Of a DNA stretch of 64,000 bases, positions 24,546 through 33,798 are shown in pieces. The notes beneath the pieces are model-generated. The model saw only the letters and a list, made by a program, of their open reading frames with translations. It was not told the origin of the DNA and did not search any database. This DNA comes from Streptomyces sp. NBC_01549 (GTDB lineage Bacteria > Actinomycetota > Actinomycetes > Streptomycetales > Streptomycetaceae): the NCBI RefSeq assembly GCF_026339955.1, contig NZ_JAPEPW010000001.1, forward strand, positions 7,399,001-7,463,000. Direction: 5' to 3'. The stretch's first letter is position 1. Each line of letters starts with the position of its first letter. Made by a program: the position numbers and the translations under genes.

Positions 24546-25454
24546 ATGCTTCGACACGTCGCCGCGGGGATCGACGGTTCTCCCGAAGGCCTGGCCGCCG
24601 CACACTGGGCGGCCAGGGAAGCCATGCGCCGAGGCACGGCGTTGCGCCTGGTGCACGCCTGGGAGTGGCAGCCGCGGCCGGCCCCGAGCGTCCCCGCGGA
24701 CATGTCGCAGCGGTCCTGGGCCGAGGACATGATGGCGCAGGCGTCGGACAGCATGCGCGCCGCACATTTCGGCCTGCAGGTCATCAGCCACTCGGTCGCC
24801 GACGCACCGGTCGGCGCCCTGCTCGCGGCGGCCGAAGAGGCCGATCTGCTGGTCCTGGGCTCCCATGGGATCAGCGGTGTCGCGGGCTTCCTGACCGGAT
24901 CGGTGTCACAGCGGGTGGTCGCCAGGTCACCACGCCCCGTGGTGCTGGTGCGGGCGGGGGAATGCACCGCCGACGAGCACTTCTCGGCGGTGGACGGAAT
25001 CTCCCCCGACGAGATACCAGAGACTCCGTACCGCGAGGTCGTGCTCGGCCTCGACACGGCCCGGCCCTGCGACGAACTGATCGAGTTCGCCTTCGACGCC
25101 GCCCGACGCCGTGCCACCCCGCTGCGCGTGATCCATGCCTTCAGCCCTCCGCCCGCCTTCGCGGCGGTCGACAGGCTCGCTCGGGCGAACGGCCCCGAGC
25201 TGCTCGCCGAGCACGAGCGTGCCGTGGTCGCGACGCTGCGCCCCTGGTGCGAGAAGTTCCCCGAGGTCGCCGTGACCGAGACCGTCACCGAAGCACGCGC
25301 GGCCGGCGAGCTGATCCACGCATCGGCCGGCGCGGCCCTGCTCGTGGTGGGACGCCGGGTGCGCGAGACCCGGCTCGGCACCCACCTCGGCTCCGTCGCG
25401 CACGCCGTACTGCACCACGCGCCCTGCCCCGTCGCCGTCGTCCCGCATGCCTGA
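24546..25454 (+). CDS. Tandem-domain universal stress protein
   Basis: The 302-residue protein has two USP domains. The first has an intact loop (GSHGISGVAGFLTGS). The second (GRRVRETRLGTHLGSV) has lost part of the motif. AGGAGG precedes the ATG at 24546. It is the first gene of a probable USP-PPDK-USP operon, with only 22 bases to the PPDK start, and is served by the paired operator at 24432-24467. Confidence 0.92.
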   Translation: MLRHVAAGIDGSPEGLAAAHWAAREAMRRGTALRLVHAWEWQPRPAPSVPADMSQRSWAEDMMAQASDSMRAAHFGLQVISHSVADAPVGALLAAAEEADLLVLGSHGISGVAGFLTGSVSQRVVARSPRPVVLVRAGECTADEHFSAVDGISPDEIPETPYREVVLGLDTARPCDELIEFAFDAARRRATPLRVIHAFSPPPAFAAVDRLARANGPELLAEHERAVVATLRPWCEKFPEVAVTETVTEARAAGELIHASAGAALLVVGRRVRETRLGTHLGSVAHAVLHHAPCPVAVVPHA

Positions 25455-25476
25455 ACAGCCTCGGAGGATCAGAGAG

Positions 25477-28107
25477 ATGACCAGGTACGTGTATGAGTTC
25501 TCCCAGGGCGGCCGTGACATGGCGGACCTGCTCGGCGGCAAGGGAGCCAACCTGGCGGAGATGACCCGGCTGGGACTGCCGGTACCGCCCGGCTTCACCG
25601 TCACGACCGACGCCTGCCAGGAGTACCTGGCCACCGGTGAGGAACCGGGGGAACTGGCCGCCCAGGTCGCGCACGCGCTGGTGGAGTTGGAACGACGCAC
25701 CGGCCGCGAGCTGGGCGGCCGTGACAAGCCCCTGCTGCTGTCCGTGCGTTCGGGCAGCAAGTTCTCGATGCCCGGGATGATGGAGACGATCCTGGACATC
25801 GGCCTCGGCGACGCATCCGTCCTCGGGCTCGCCAAGGCCACCGGTAGCGAGCGCTTCGCGTGGGACTCGTACCGCCGCCTGCTCCAGATGTACGGCCGCA
25901 CGGTCCTCGGCATCGCCCCGGAACTGTTCGACCGGCGCGTGAGCACCGACGACCCCGCCCGGCTCGTCGAGGACTACAAGCAGGTGATCCGGGACGCGAC
26001 GGGCGAGGTCTTCCCGCAGGACCCCGGTGCGCAGCTGTACCGCTCGATCCGGGCGGTCTTCCGCTCCTGGAACAGCGAGCGCGCCCGCCTCTACCGCCGC
26101 CGAGAACACATCCCCGACGACCTGGGCACCGCGGTGAACATCCAGGTCATGGTCTTCGGCAACCTCGGTCCCGACTCCGGCACGGGAGTCGCCTTCACCC
26201 GCGACCCGGCCACCGGCGCCCGGGGTGTCTACGGCGACTACCTGCAGGACGCCCAGGGCGAGGACGTCGTTGCCGGCATCCGCAACGCCGTGCCCCTCGC
26301 CGAACTGGAGCGCCTTGACCCGCCCTCCTACCGGAAACTCATCGGCCACATGGACACGTTGGAGCACCACTACCGCGACCTGTGCGACATCGAGTTCACC
26401 ATCGAGCGGGGCACGCTCTGGATGCTCCAGACCCGGGTCGGCAAGCGCACCGCCGAGGCCGCCTTCCGTATCGCCGAGGCGCTCGTCGACGAGGAACTGA
26501 TCGGCGAGGACGAAGCGCTCGCCCGGGTCTCGGGCGCGCAGCTCGCACGCCTGATGTTCCCCCGCTTCGAAGCACACGCCGAGACCAGGCCGCTTGCCCA
26601 CGGCGTCCCGGCCTCCCCCGGCGCCGCCGTCGGAGCGATCGTCTTCGACTCGGCCGAGGCGGCGCGCCGCGCCGCGACGGGGGAGAAGGTGATCCTCGTA
26701 CGCCGGGAGACCACCCCCGACGACCTGCCGGGGATGGTCGCGGCCGAGGCCGTGCTCACCAGCCGTGGCGGCAAGACCAGCCACGCGGCCGTGGTGGCGC
26801 GCGGCATGGGCAAGGTGTGCGTGTGCGGTGCCGAGGAACTCACGGTGGACGTCGAGGCACGGACGCTCACCGCACCCGACCGGACCGTGCTCGCCGAAGG
26901 CACGGTGCTCTCCGTGGACGGCACGGCGGGCACGGTCCACCTCGGGGCACTGCCGCTGACCGACTCGCCGGTGGGCCGCTTCCTGGACACCGGGGAACGC
27001 GACGGGGTACTGACCGAGGCCGTGGCCCGCACTCTCGAACACGCCGACTCCGTAAGCCGCCTGGGGGTGCGTGCCAACGCCGACACCCCCGAGGACGCGG
27101 CCCGCGCCCGCCGCTACGGAGCCGAGGGGATCGGCCTGTGCCGCACCGAGCACATGTTCCTCGGCGAGCGGCGGAGTCTGGTCGAGGCGATGATTCTCGC
27201 CGAGGACGAGACCGGGAGGCGCGCCGCCCTGGACGCGCTGCTGCCGCTGCAGCGGGCCGACTTCGCCGGCATCCTGGCCGCGATGGACGGGCTGCCGGTG
27301 ACGATCCGGCTGATCGACCCACCGCTGCACGAGTTCCTGCCCGACCGCACCGAACTCGCCGTCCGTGTCGCCACCCACCCCACCGCGCACGACCGGCGCC
27401 TGCTGGCCGCCGTGGAGCGCACGCACGAGAGCAACCCGATGCTCGGGCTGCGCGGCGTGCGCCTCGGACTCGTCGTTCCGGGGCTGGTCGAGATGCAGGT
27501 ACGGGCGATCGCCGAAGCCGTCGTCGAGCGGCTGCGGGACGGGGCAGACCCCCGGGCCGAGATCATGGTGCCGCTGGTCGGCGCGGTCGAGGAACTGCGG
27601 ATCGTACGGGCGGCTGCGGAGCGCGTACTCACCGAGGTGTCGAAGGCCTCCGGACTCACGGTCGACTGCCCCATCGGCACGATGATCGAACTGCCCCGTG
27701 CCGCGCTGACCGCCGGCCGGATCGCCGAGGCCGCCGACTTCTTCTCCTTCGGCACCAACGACCTGACCCAGACGGCGTGGGGACTGTCCCGCGACGACGT
27801 CGAGGCATCCTTCTTCCCCGCCTACCTCGCCCAGGGCATCTTCGTCACCTCGCCCTTCGAGACCCTCGACCGGGACGGCGTCGGCCGACTGGTCCGGATC
27901 GCCGTCGAGGAGGGCCGCGCGACGAACCCGAGCCTGAAGATCGGCGTCTGCGGCGAACACGGCGGAGACCCGGACTCCATCCGCTTCTTCCACGACACCG
28001 GCCTCGACTACGTCTCCTGCTCGCCGTTCCGCGTACCCGTCGCCCGCCTGGAAGCGGGCCGCGCGGCGCTGGCGAACCGGGCGGACGGGGCGTCCGCGGC
28101 CACCTAG
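25477..28107 (+). CDS. ppdK: Pyruvate, phosphate dikinase
   Basis: The 876-residue protein has the normal three-part PPDK structure. It has an N-terminal nucleotide-binding domain (GGKGANLAEM; SVRSGSKFSMPGMMET), a central swivelling domain with catalytic His436 (GGKTSHAAVVARG), and a C-terminal PEP/pyruvate barrel with Cys825 (GVCGEHGGDP). It interconverts ATP + pyruvate + Pi with AMP + PEP + PPi. In the direction from PEP it yields ATP using PPi, useful under energy limitation. I chose the ATG at 25477 (MTRYVYEF) after CGGAGG. It is flanked on both sides by USP genes in the same operon. Confidence 0.95.
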   Translation: MTRYVYEFSQGGRDMADLLGGKGANLAEMTRLGLPVPPGFTVTTDACQEYLATGEEPGELAAQVAHALVELERRTGRELGGRDKPLLLSVRSGSKFSMPGMMETILDIGLGDASVLGLAKATGSERFAWDSYRRLLQMYGRTVLGIAPELFDRRVSTDDPARLVEDYKQVIRDATGEVFPQDPGAQLYRSIRAVFRSWNSERARLYRRREHIPDDLGTAVNIQVMVFGNLGPDSGTGVAFTRDPATGARGVYGDYLQDAQGEDVVAGIRNAVPLAELERLDPPSYRKLIGHMDTLEHHYRDLCDIEFTIERGTLWMLQTRVGKRTAEAAFRIAEALVDEELIGEDEALARVSGAQLARLMFPRFEAHAETRPLAHGVPASPGAAVGAIVFDSAEAARRAATGEKVILVRRETTPDDLPGMVAAEAVLTSRGGKTSHAAVVARGMGKVCVCGAEELTVDVEARTLTAPDRTVLAEGTVLSVDGTAGTVHLGALPLTDSPVGRFLDTGERDGVLTEAVARTLEHADSVSRLGVRANADTPEDAARARRYGAEGIGLCRTEHMFLGERRSLVEAMILAEDETGRRAALDALLPLQRADFAGILAAMDGLPVTIRLIDPPLHEFLPDRTELAVRVATHPTAHDRRLLAAVERTHESNPMLGLRGVRLGLVVPGLVEMQVRAIAEAVVERLRDGADPRAEIMVPLVGAVEELRIVRAAAERVLTEVSKASGLTVDCPIGTMIELPRAALTAGRIAEAADFFSFGTNDLTQTAWGLSRDDVEASFFPAYLAQGIFVTSPFETLDRDGVGRLVRIAVEEGRATNPSLKIGVCGEHGGDPDSIRFFHDTGLDYVSCSPFRVPVARLEAGRAALANRADGASAAT

Positions 28108-28135
28108 ACGACACCGGCCAAGGGGAGGGAAAGAC

Positions 28136-28960
28136 ATGACCACCCGTCATGTGACCGTCGGCGTGGAAGGCACGCTCATCGCCGTACGGGCGCTGGACCG
28201 GGCTGCCGAGGAAGCGGTGCTGCGCGGCGCCCTGCTGGACATCGTGTACGCCGTGCCCGACCTCGACGAGGCCGGCCCGGTAGTGGCGTCCGCAGCTGCC
28301 CGGGTACACGAGCGGCACCCCGGCCTGCCCGTCACGGCCTCCGCCTTCGAGGGTAGACCGGTCCAGGCGCTGGTTCAGCACGGTCGGGACGCTGAGCTCA
28401 CCGTGGTCGGGACGCGAGGGCTCGGCGGTGTTGCCGGCTTACTGTTCGGCTCGGTGAGCCTGCGGCTGGCCGCACGGACGCGCGGTCCGCTGCTCGTCGT
28501 ACGCGGGAACCACCGGTCCGCCCGCCGCGGTGAGGTGTTGTTCGGCATGGAAAGCGACGCCGACGCGGATGCCGCGACATACGCCTTCGCGGAGGCGGCG
28601 CGCCGCGGGGTCCGGCTGAGCGTACTGGACGCCGCGGCCGCTCGACGCCCGAAGCCCGCACCACCGGCCCTGAGTCCCACGGATCGGGCGCGGGACGATG
28701 CCGTTGTGCGAGTACCGACCGAACAGGCTGTACCGCGCGGTGCGGTTGCCGGGCTGCGACAGAGCCACCCCGAGGTCGAGGTGTCGGTCCGCACGGTCGA
28801 CTCCGGCCGGGCGCACTCACTGCTGGAGGCGACCCGCGAAGCCGCCGTCGTGGTCGTCGGCGCCCACGGCCGCCCCCATCGCATCGGGCCGTACCCGGGC
28901 CCGGTCACCACCACTCTGCTGCACCACTCCCACTCCCACTGCCCGGTCGCGATCGTGTGA
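28136..28960 (+). CDS. Tandem-domain universal stress protein, divergent
   Basis: The 274-residue protein is shorter than its neighbours. The first USP domain (about 1-125) keeps GTRGLGGVAGLLFGS. The second lacks the usual opening GLD and has GAHGRPHRIGPYPGPV. The first residues read TVGVEGT instead of TVGLDGS, so the catalytic-loop Asp common to these proteins is replaced by Glu. It ends the PPDK operon, 28 bases after ppdK, with GGGAGGGAA upstream. Confidence 0.85.
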   Translation: MTTRHVTVGVEGTLIAVRALDRAAEEAVLRGALLDIVYAVPDLDEAGPVVASAAARVHERHPGLPVTASAFEGRPVQALVQHGRDAELTVVGTRGLGGVAGLLFGSVSLRLAARTRGPLLVVRGNHRSARRGEVLFGMESDADADAATYAFAEAARRGVRLSVLDAAAARRPKPAPPALSPTDRARDDAVVRVPTEQAVPRGAVAGLRQSHPEVEVSVRTVDSGRAHSLLEATREAAVVVVGAHGRPHRIGPYPGPVTTTLLHHSHSHCPVAIV

Positions 28961-28996
28961 ACGGACCTTCGTGGGGCAACGGGGCACGTGCCGGAT

Positions 28997-29030
28997 GGGC
29001 CGTTCGGCCCGAGACCGGGACCTGCGGCCC
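28997..29030. promoter_or_regulatory. OsdR/DevR-type operator with a half-site
   Basis: 28997-29010 reads GGGCCGTTCGGCCC. A second degenerate element (ACCTGCGGCCCCT) is centred 20 bp downstream, worded almost as at 4867-4880. The primary site is 79 bp before the USP gene at 29090. Confidence 0.8.
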
Positions 29031-29089
29031 CTCCTGACGTGGGCCTGCCACCCGGAGACTGAGTCACATCCCCCTGAGGAGGTCCGCAC

Positions 29090-29971
29090 ATGTCCCGCAA
29101 CGTCACCGTCGGTCTGGACGGTTCGCCCGAGAGTCTCGCAGCCGCAGACTGGGCCGCCCACGAGGCGCTGCTGCGCGACGCGCCCCTGCGCCTCGTGCAC
29201 GCCTGGCAGTGGCAGCCCTACACGTACTCCCCGCTCGCGGGCGCCTGCGTGCCGCCCGCGGACGACCCGCGGAGCGAGTGGGCCGAGCGTCTGCCGCGGG
29301 AGACCGCCGCCCGGCTTGCCGAACGCCACCCCAGCCTGGACGTCATCGCCGAGCGGATCCCGGAGCAGCCCGTCACCGCGCTGCTGGGTGCCGCCGAGGA
29401 GGCCGATCTCCTGGTGCTCGGATCCCGGGGCCTGGGCGGAGTCACCGGGTTCCTCGTCGGCTCCGTGGCACTCGCCGTCGTGGCCAGGACCGAGCGGCCG
29501 GTCGTCCTCGTACGAGCCGGCGAACGTGCCGCGGACGACCACCTCAAGGACGGTGTCGTGCTCGGCCTCGACCTGGAGCATCCGGACGGTTCCCTGATCG
29601 GCTTCGCGTTTGAAGCCGCTTCCCGGCGCGGGCGGACCCTCCGTGTCGTCCACGGATGGAGCCTGCCGTCCTCTTACGGCTACGGCGGCGTCTTCGACGT
29701 CGACCTCGACGCGCAACTGCGCGCGCAGGTCCGGCACAACATGATCGAGGTACTGCGGCCCTGGCGGGAGAAGTTCCCCGACATCGAGGTGAACGAGCAG
29801 GCCGTGGTCGGCAGCGCGGGCTCCCACCTGGTCGACGCCTCCCGGGACGCGGCACTCGTCGTCGTCGGGCGCCGCAACCGCCGTACGCCGGTCGGCCCGC
29901 ACATCGGACCGGTGACGCAGGCGGTGCTTCACCATGCCGCCGCCCCGGTGGCGGTGGTCCCGCACGCCTGA
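29090..29971 (+). CDS. Tandem-domain universal stress protein
   Basis: The 293-residue USP is the closest relative in the window of the one at 4952. It shares the order GLDGSPES, the loop GSRGLGGVTGFLVGS, PWREKFPDIEV and VLHHAAAPVAVVPH, but lacks the 13-residue insert. The second domain again has the degenerate GRRNRRTPVGPHIGP loop. A GAGGAGG ribosome site lies close to the ATG. It is probably monocistronic, with its own operator upstream and a hairpin terminator at its end. Confidence 0.93.
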   Translation: MSRNVTVGLDGSPESLAAADWAAHEALLRDAPLRLVHAWQWQPYTYSPLAGACVPPADDPRSEWAERLPRETAARLAERHPSLDVIAERIPEQPVTALLGAAEEADLLVLGSRGLGGVTGFLVGSVALAVVARTERPVVLVRAGERAADDHLKDGVVLGLDLEHPDGSLIGFAFEAASRRGRTLRVVHGWSLPSSYGYGGVFDVDLDAQLRAQVRHNMIEVLRPWREKFPDIEVNEQAVVGSAGSHLVDASRDAALVVVGRRNRRTPVGPHIGPVTQAVLHHAAAPVAVVPHA

Positions 29972-30000
29972 CCGGGCACACGGCGGCGGTCAGGCGTGCG
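29961..30000 (+). terminator. Hairpin terminator overlapping a USP stop codon
   Basis: A perfect 13-base stem, CGCACGCCTGACC (29961-29973) with GGTCAGGCGTGCG (29988-30000), includes the last USP codons and the stop. Confidence 0.7.
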
Positions 30001-30035
30001 CGAGCCTGGACTCAGGCGTTCCGGCCCGGCCGCTG

Positions 30036-30150
30036 TCATCCGCTCTGAGGCACGACCGCCACCGGGCAGTCCGCGTGATGGAGCGGCCACCTGCCCGCCA
30101 CCGGTCCAGCGGAGCCACGGCGACGACCTCCTTCGCACCGGGCTGCCCCG
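30036..30150 (-). pseudogene. C-terminal remnant of a universal stress protein
   Basis: Reading leftwards, the codons before the stop at 30036 give GPVAGRWPLHHADCPVAVVP, the standard ending of the USP proteins in this window. The residues before it are arginine/glycine-rich and show no USP fold, and no start codon is identifiable. It lies downstream of the M50 protease gene in the same direction and is probably a leftover of an eighth USP gene. Confidence 0.6.
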
Positions 30151-30205
30151 TGGCGATGGTCCCGGGCGGTGAGCCCCACCACGCCGGTGGCGCCGCACCC
30201 CTGAG

Positions 30206-31357
30206 TCACCCCGGCAGCTGACCGAGGGAGCGCCGCGTGGCGTCGCTCAGCGTGTGTTGCTGGAGCAGTCGCATCAGGTCGTGCGGGGTGACGATCCCCA
30301 CGAGGCGCCCGCCGTCGACGACCAGGATCCGCATCCCGGCCTGTGTGTGGACCCGTCCGAGAACGTCGTTGAGCAGTTCGCCCGGGGCGGCCAGGGTGAG
30401 TTGCGACAGTGGCGTGGCCACGTCGCGTACACGCACCGTCGCCCGGCTGCCGGCCGGCACGGTGGCGATTGTGCGCATCTGGACGATCCCGGTGGGGCGG
30501 CCGTCCAGGTCGAGCAGCGGTATCGCCGAGTGACGAGCCCGAACCGCGACCTCGTCGATGAACCGGTCCACGGTCAGCCAGTCGGATGCGGTGGTCACCG
30601 GACTGGACATGGCCTCGACCACCCGCACCCCGCGCAGCGCCGCAGTGAGGACGGCCCGTTGTCGTTCGGCGCCGGCGGTGACGGCGATGAACAGGCCGAC
30701 GAAGGCCAGCCACAGACCACCGGTCGCCCCGCGCAGCAAGGCCAGCCAGCCGACGGCCATCAGCAGCATCCCGACGACCTGACCGCCGCGGTCGGCCGCC
30801 AGCTCGGCGCGTTCGCGCTCCCCGGTGCGCCACCACAGCGCGGCGTGCAGCACCCGCCCCCCGTCCAGCGGCACGGCGGGCAGCAGGTTGAGCACGCCGA
30901 GCAGCAGGTTGGCCCAGCCCAGCCAGACGAGGAGGGCCGCGAGTACCGCCCAGCCGGAGACATTGTGCAGGCCCGTCCCCGCGGCGAGGACGACGCCACC
31001 GATGAGCAGGCTGGTCACGGGTCCGCTCGCCGCCACCGCCAGCGCCACCGGGGCGCTGCCCGGCTTACCCGTGCGGGTCATTCCGCCCATGGCCCACAGG
31101 GTCACGTCCTCCACCGGGACGTCGTTCCTGCGGGCGGTGGCCGCGTGCGCGGCCTCGTGCAGCAGCAGGCTCGCCACCAGCAGCACGGCACCGGCCAGAC
31201 TCATGAACGTGTACACGGTGGTCGACCGGCCGGGAAGCCACGCGGGCAGCGTGTCGTGCCCCAGTCCGTATGCGATGAGAACCACCAGCAGCGGCACACT
31301 CCAGTGCATGCGCAGCGGCACCCCGAAGACCCGGCCGATCTGGAACGAACCGTTCAT
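30206..31357 (-). CDS. Site-2 protease family M50 with CBS pair
   Basis: The 383-residue membrane protein has the metalloprotease HEAAH motif (residues about 67-71) and the second zinc site NLLPAVPLDGGR. Both lie in hydrophobic segments, with two CBS motifs at the C terminus (about 245-375). It would cleave within membranes, with the CBS pair acting as a nucleotide-sensing lid. The closest named relative I know is mycobacterial Rip3/Rv2625c of the DosR regulon. It begins 18 bases after the CBS-BON gene at 31376 and is probably co-transcribed with it. Confidence 0.9.
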   Translation of the reverse strand: MNGSFQIGRVFGVPLRMHWSVPLLVVLIAYGLGHDTLPAWLPGRSTTVYTFMSLAGAVLLVASLLLHEAAHAATARRNDVPVEDVTLWAMGGMTRTGKPGSAPVALAVAASGPVTSLLIGGVVLAAGTGLHNVSGWAVLAALLVWLGWANLLLGVLNLLPAVPLDGGRVLHAALWWRTGERERAELAADRGGQVVGMLLMAVGWLALLRGATGGLWLAFVGLFIAVTAGAERQRAVLTAALRGVRVVEAMSSPVTTASDWLTVDRFIDEVAVRARHSAIPLLDLDGRPTGIVQMRTIATVPAGSRATVRVRDVATPLSQLTLAAPGELLNDVLGRVHTQAGMRILVVDGGRLVGIVTPHDLMRLLQQHTLSDATRRSLGQLPG

Positions 31358-31375
31358 TGGTGCCGCCGCCCTCGG

Positions 31376-32221
31376 TCAGCGCGCCGTGAAATGTTCGGAG
31401 ACCTCGACCACGTCGTCGATCTCCTCGATGGATTCGAGCAGCTTCGGGATGAGCGATCCGTCCACCTCGCCGCTCACGCTGACCACGCCGTTCTCCACGG
31501 TCACCTCGAAGGCGCCGGGGTCGAGAAGCAAGCCCTGACGGATGATCCGCGTCTCGATCTCCTCGCGGATCTTCGTGTCGTCGCGCACCAGAGCCCGTAC
31601 CAGGTCGATCCGGCTCACCACGCCCACCAGACGGTCCCTGTGATCGATGACCGGTAGCCGCTTGAGGCGCGAACGCGCGGCCAGCCAGGCGGCGTCGGCC
31701 ACCTTCGTGCCGGGAGCGACCGTGATCGCCGGGGAGGTCATGAGGGCGGCCGCGGTCTCCCCGCGGCCCTTCTCGTACAGGCGGTGCTCCCGGAGGCGGC
31801 GAACCGGACCGGGGTGAGGGACCGCGACTTGCGCCGCTGCCTTGGCCAGCAGGTCGGACTCGGAGACCACGCCGATCACCCGGCCGTCGGCATCGACCAC
31901 GGGCACGGCGCCGAGGTGCTCACGGGACAGTGTCCGGACGATCTCAAGGAAGGATGTTTCGCCACGTACGGAGACGGCCGGCACGCTCATCACCTCGCGC
32001 ACACGCGGGGTGATGGGGACCGACTTGTCCTCGTCGAGGACGGGTCGCGGCGCCTTCGGGGGAGGGGGCTGCTCGCCGGCGCGCGCCGCGGAAGCGGTCG
32101 CCACGGCACTCAGATAGCGCAGCATCAGATCCTGACGGTTCTCCTCGCCGGGCCTCCAGCCGCGTCCGGGCACGACCTTCCGCGCCTGCCGCTCCACGGA
32201 ACCACGTTCGAGTCCACTCAT
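31376..32221 (-). CDS. CBS-pair plus BON domain protein, extended N terminus
   Basis: The 281-residue protein has about 70 extra residues, including a short proline stretch (GEQPPPPKAPRP), before CBS1 (about 72-130). CBS2 (about 155-212) and BON (about 220-280) follow. A GGGAGG site precedes the ATG at 32221. It is the first gene of a pair with the M50 protease. The operator at 32294-32328 lies 73 bp upstream and is shared with the divergent ATPase operon. Confidence 0.9.
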   Translation of the reverse strand: MSGLERGSVERQARKVVPGRGWRPGEENRQDLMLRYLSAVATASAARAGEQPPPPKAPRPVLDEDKSVPITPRVREVMSVPAVSVRGETSFLEIVRTLSREHLGAVPVVDADGRVIGVVSESDLLAKAAAQVAVPHPGPVRRLREHRLYEKGRGETAAALMTSPAITVAPGTKVADAAWLAARSRLKRLPVIDHRDRLVGVVSRIDLVRALVRDDTKIREEIETRIIRQGLLLDPGAFEVTVENGVVSVSGEVDGSLIPKLLESIEEIDDVVEVSEHFTAR

Positions 32222-32293
32222 GGCAGCCTCCCTGAAGCGCGGGGCCGAACCCTTTACAGGACCAGTCTCACGCCGGTGGAACGGCTGAGCACA

Positions 32294-32328
32294 GGGCCGG
32301 TCGGCCCCCGGCCGGGGACGGGCGGCCC
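32294..32328. promoter_or_regulatory. OsdR/DevR-type operator shared by CBS/M50 and ATPase operons
   Basis: 32294-32307 reads GGGCCGGTCGGCCC. A second degenerate element ending CGGCCC at 32328 is centred 21 bp away. The region lies between the CBS-BON gene (start 32221) and the first ATPase gene (start 32405). It is the only operator copy near the ATPase operon. Confidence 0.75.
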
Positions 32329-32404
32329 TACTCCGCGAGCTGCGTTCCTCCCTAACGTGGACACTGGACTGGGAGCGACGCGACCGACTCGTAGGAGCGC
32401 TGCT

Positions 32405-32884
32405 GTGGCGGGATTTCGGGATTTCCTGATGCGGTTCCGGCCAGTGGGGCTGCCCGGTCCGGCCGCCGCAGGAGGAGTGCCCGCCGACCGGTCGGCCGAG
32501 CTCGCCGCCGAGCTGGAGCCGCCGCTCGTACTCCTGGAAGAGGCCGAGGCCGAGGCGCGAGCCGTACGGGAGCAGGCGGACGAGGAGGCGGCTCGGCGCC
32601 GTCGGGCGGCCGAACGGACCGCCCAGGACATCGTCGAACAGGCCCGAGTCCGTGCACCGGTCGTACGGCAGCAGAGCGCCGCCCTGATGCGCGACGCCAC
32701 CAAGGCCGAGGCCACGGAGCTGCTCGCGGCCGCCGCGCGCGATGCCGATGCCCTGCGTCGCCGGGTTGAACTCCGCACGCCCGCACTCGTGGACCGTGTC
32801 GTGGACGCTCTGGTCCAGGAATTGACGGCCCCGGACGACGAGCGCCAGGAAGGGGGCTCGCCACCGTGGGCGCCGGGTGGGTAG
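32405..32884 (+). CDS. A/V-type ATPase peripheral-stalk subunit (G/H-like)
   Basis: The 159-residue protein is mainly a charged alpha-helix (about residues 40-105, rich in Glu, Arg and Ala) and probably forms a coiled coil, like the G/H stalk subunits that pair with subunit E. Sequence identity is low, and the assignment rests on length, composition and position at the head of the ATPase operon. The GTG at 32405 follows GGAG; longer frames upstream run through the operator. It overlaps the next gene by 19 bases. Confidence 0.65.
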   Translation: MAGFRDFLMRFRPVGLPGPAAAGGVPADRSAELAAELEPPLVLLEEAEAEARAVREQADEEAARRRRAAERTAQDIVEQARVRAPVVRQQSAALMRDATKAEATELLAAAARDADALRRRVELRTPALVDRVVDALVQELTAPDDERQEGGSPPWAPGG

Positions 32885-33798
32885 CGGGCGTGACGCGGTC
32901 CAGGGCCATGCTGTCCAGGTGTCTGGGCGCCGGGGCCCAGGACGTGGCCGGCGCCGCGACACTCGACGACGCGCTGAGGTATCTCGGTGCCACGGCGTAC
33001 GGGCACGATCTCGGCTCGGAGGCCGACCTGGCCGACGCACAGCGGGCGGTGTCGGCGACCCTTCTGTGGCATCTGCGGGTGCTCGCCGGATGGCAGCCCC
33101 GCGCGGGCGCCACCGTCGTCCGGCTCCTCGCCTCCGGATTCGAGATCGCCAACGTGGACGACCACGCCTGCGCGCTGTCGGACGCGACCCCCTCCCCGCC
33201 CGCGCGGCGCCCCTACGGACTGGGTGCGTTGGCGACCGCGTGGCCGAGGCTGTCCCGCACCCGCTCACCGGCCGAGCTGCGGGACGCCATGGTCGGCTCC
33301 GCGTGGGGCGACCCGGGAGGCGACTCCCCGGCCGCCGTCGCCATCGGCATACGGATCGCCGCCGCCGGGCGTACCGCGGCGGCCGTGCCTCCCGCGTTGC
33401 GCTGGGCGGCCGGCCGGGTCGCCCTGCTGGTGGGCCGCGAAGTGTTCCTCGCCGACCGCACCTTGACGCTGCCGACCGCACGCCGCGCCGCCCGGGTGCT
33501 GGGCTCCGAGGCCGTGGGAGCGGCCTCGTTCGCCGAGTTCCTGCGACACCTGCCGGCCGCGGCGCGCTGGGCGGTGGAAGGCATCGACGCCCCCGCGGAT
33601 CTGTGGCGGGCGGAGACCCGGTGGTGGTCGAGGTTGCGGCAGGACGGCCTTGAGCTGCTCCACGGCTCCAGCCTCGATTCCTCGCCGGTCGTGGGCGCCG
33701 TCGCCGTGCTCTCGGCCGACGCGTGGAGGGTACGGGCCGCTCTCGAACTGGCCGCGCGGGGCGGCGGATCGATGGAGGTGCTCGATGCCCCGGCCTGA
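32866..33798 (+). CDS. atpC: A/V-type ATPase subunit C-like
   Basis: The 310-residue, alanine-rich, helical protein occupies the place of subunit C (archaeal C, eukaryotic d), which links the central rotor to the membrane ring. I see segments such as LDDALRYLGATAYG and LVGREVFLADRTLTLP but no strong catalytic motif, as expected for this family. The match is mainly positional. It overlaps the stalk gene by 19 bases and subunit I by 14. Confidence 0.6.
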   Translation: MGAGWVAGVTRSRAMLSRCLGAGAQDVAGAATLDDALRYLGATAYGHDLGSEADLADAQRAVSATLLWHLRVLAGWQPRAGATVVRLLASGFEIANVDDHACALSDATPSPPARRPYGLGALATAWPRLSRTRSPAELRDAMVGSAWGDPGGDSPAAVAIGIRIAAAGRTAAAVPPALRWAAGRVALLVGREVFLADRTLTLPTARRAARVLGSEAVGAASFAEFLRHLPAAARWAVEGIDAPADLWRAETRWWSRLRQDGLELLHGSSLDSSPVVGAVAVLSADAWRVRAALELAARGGGSMEVLDAPA

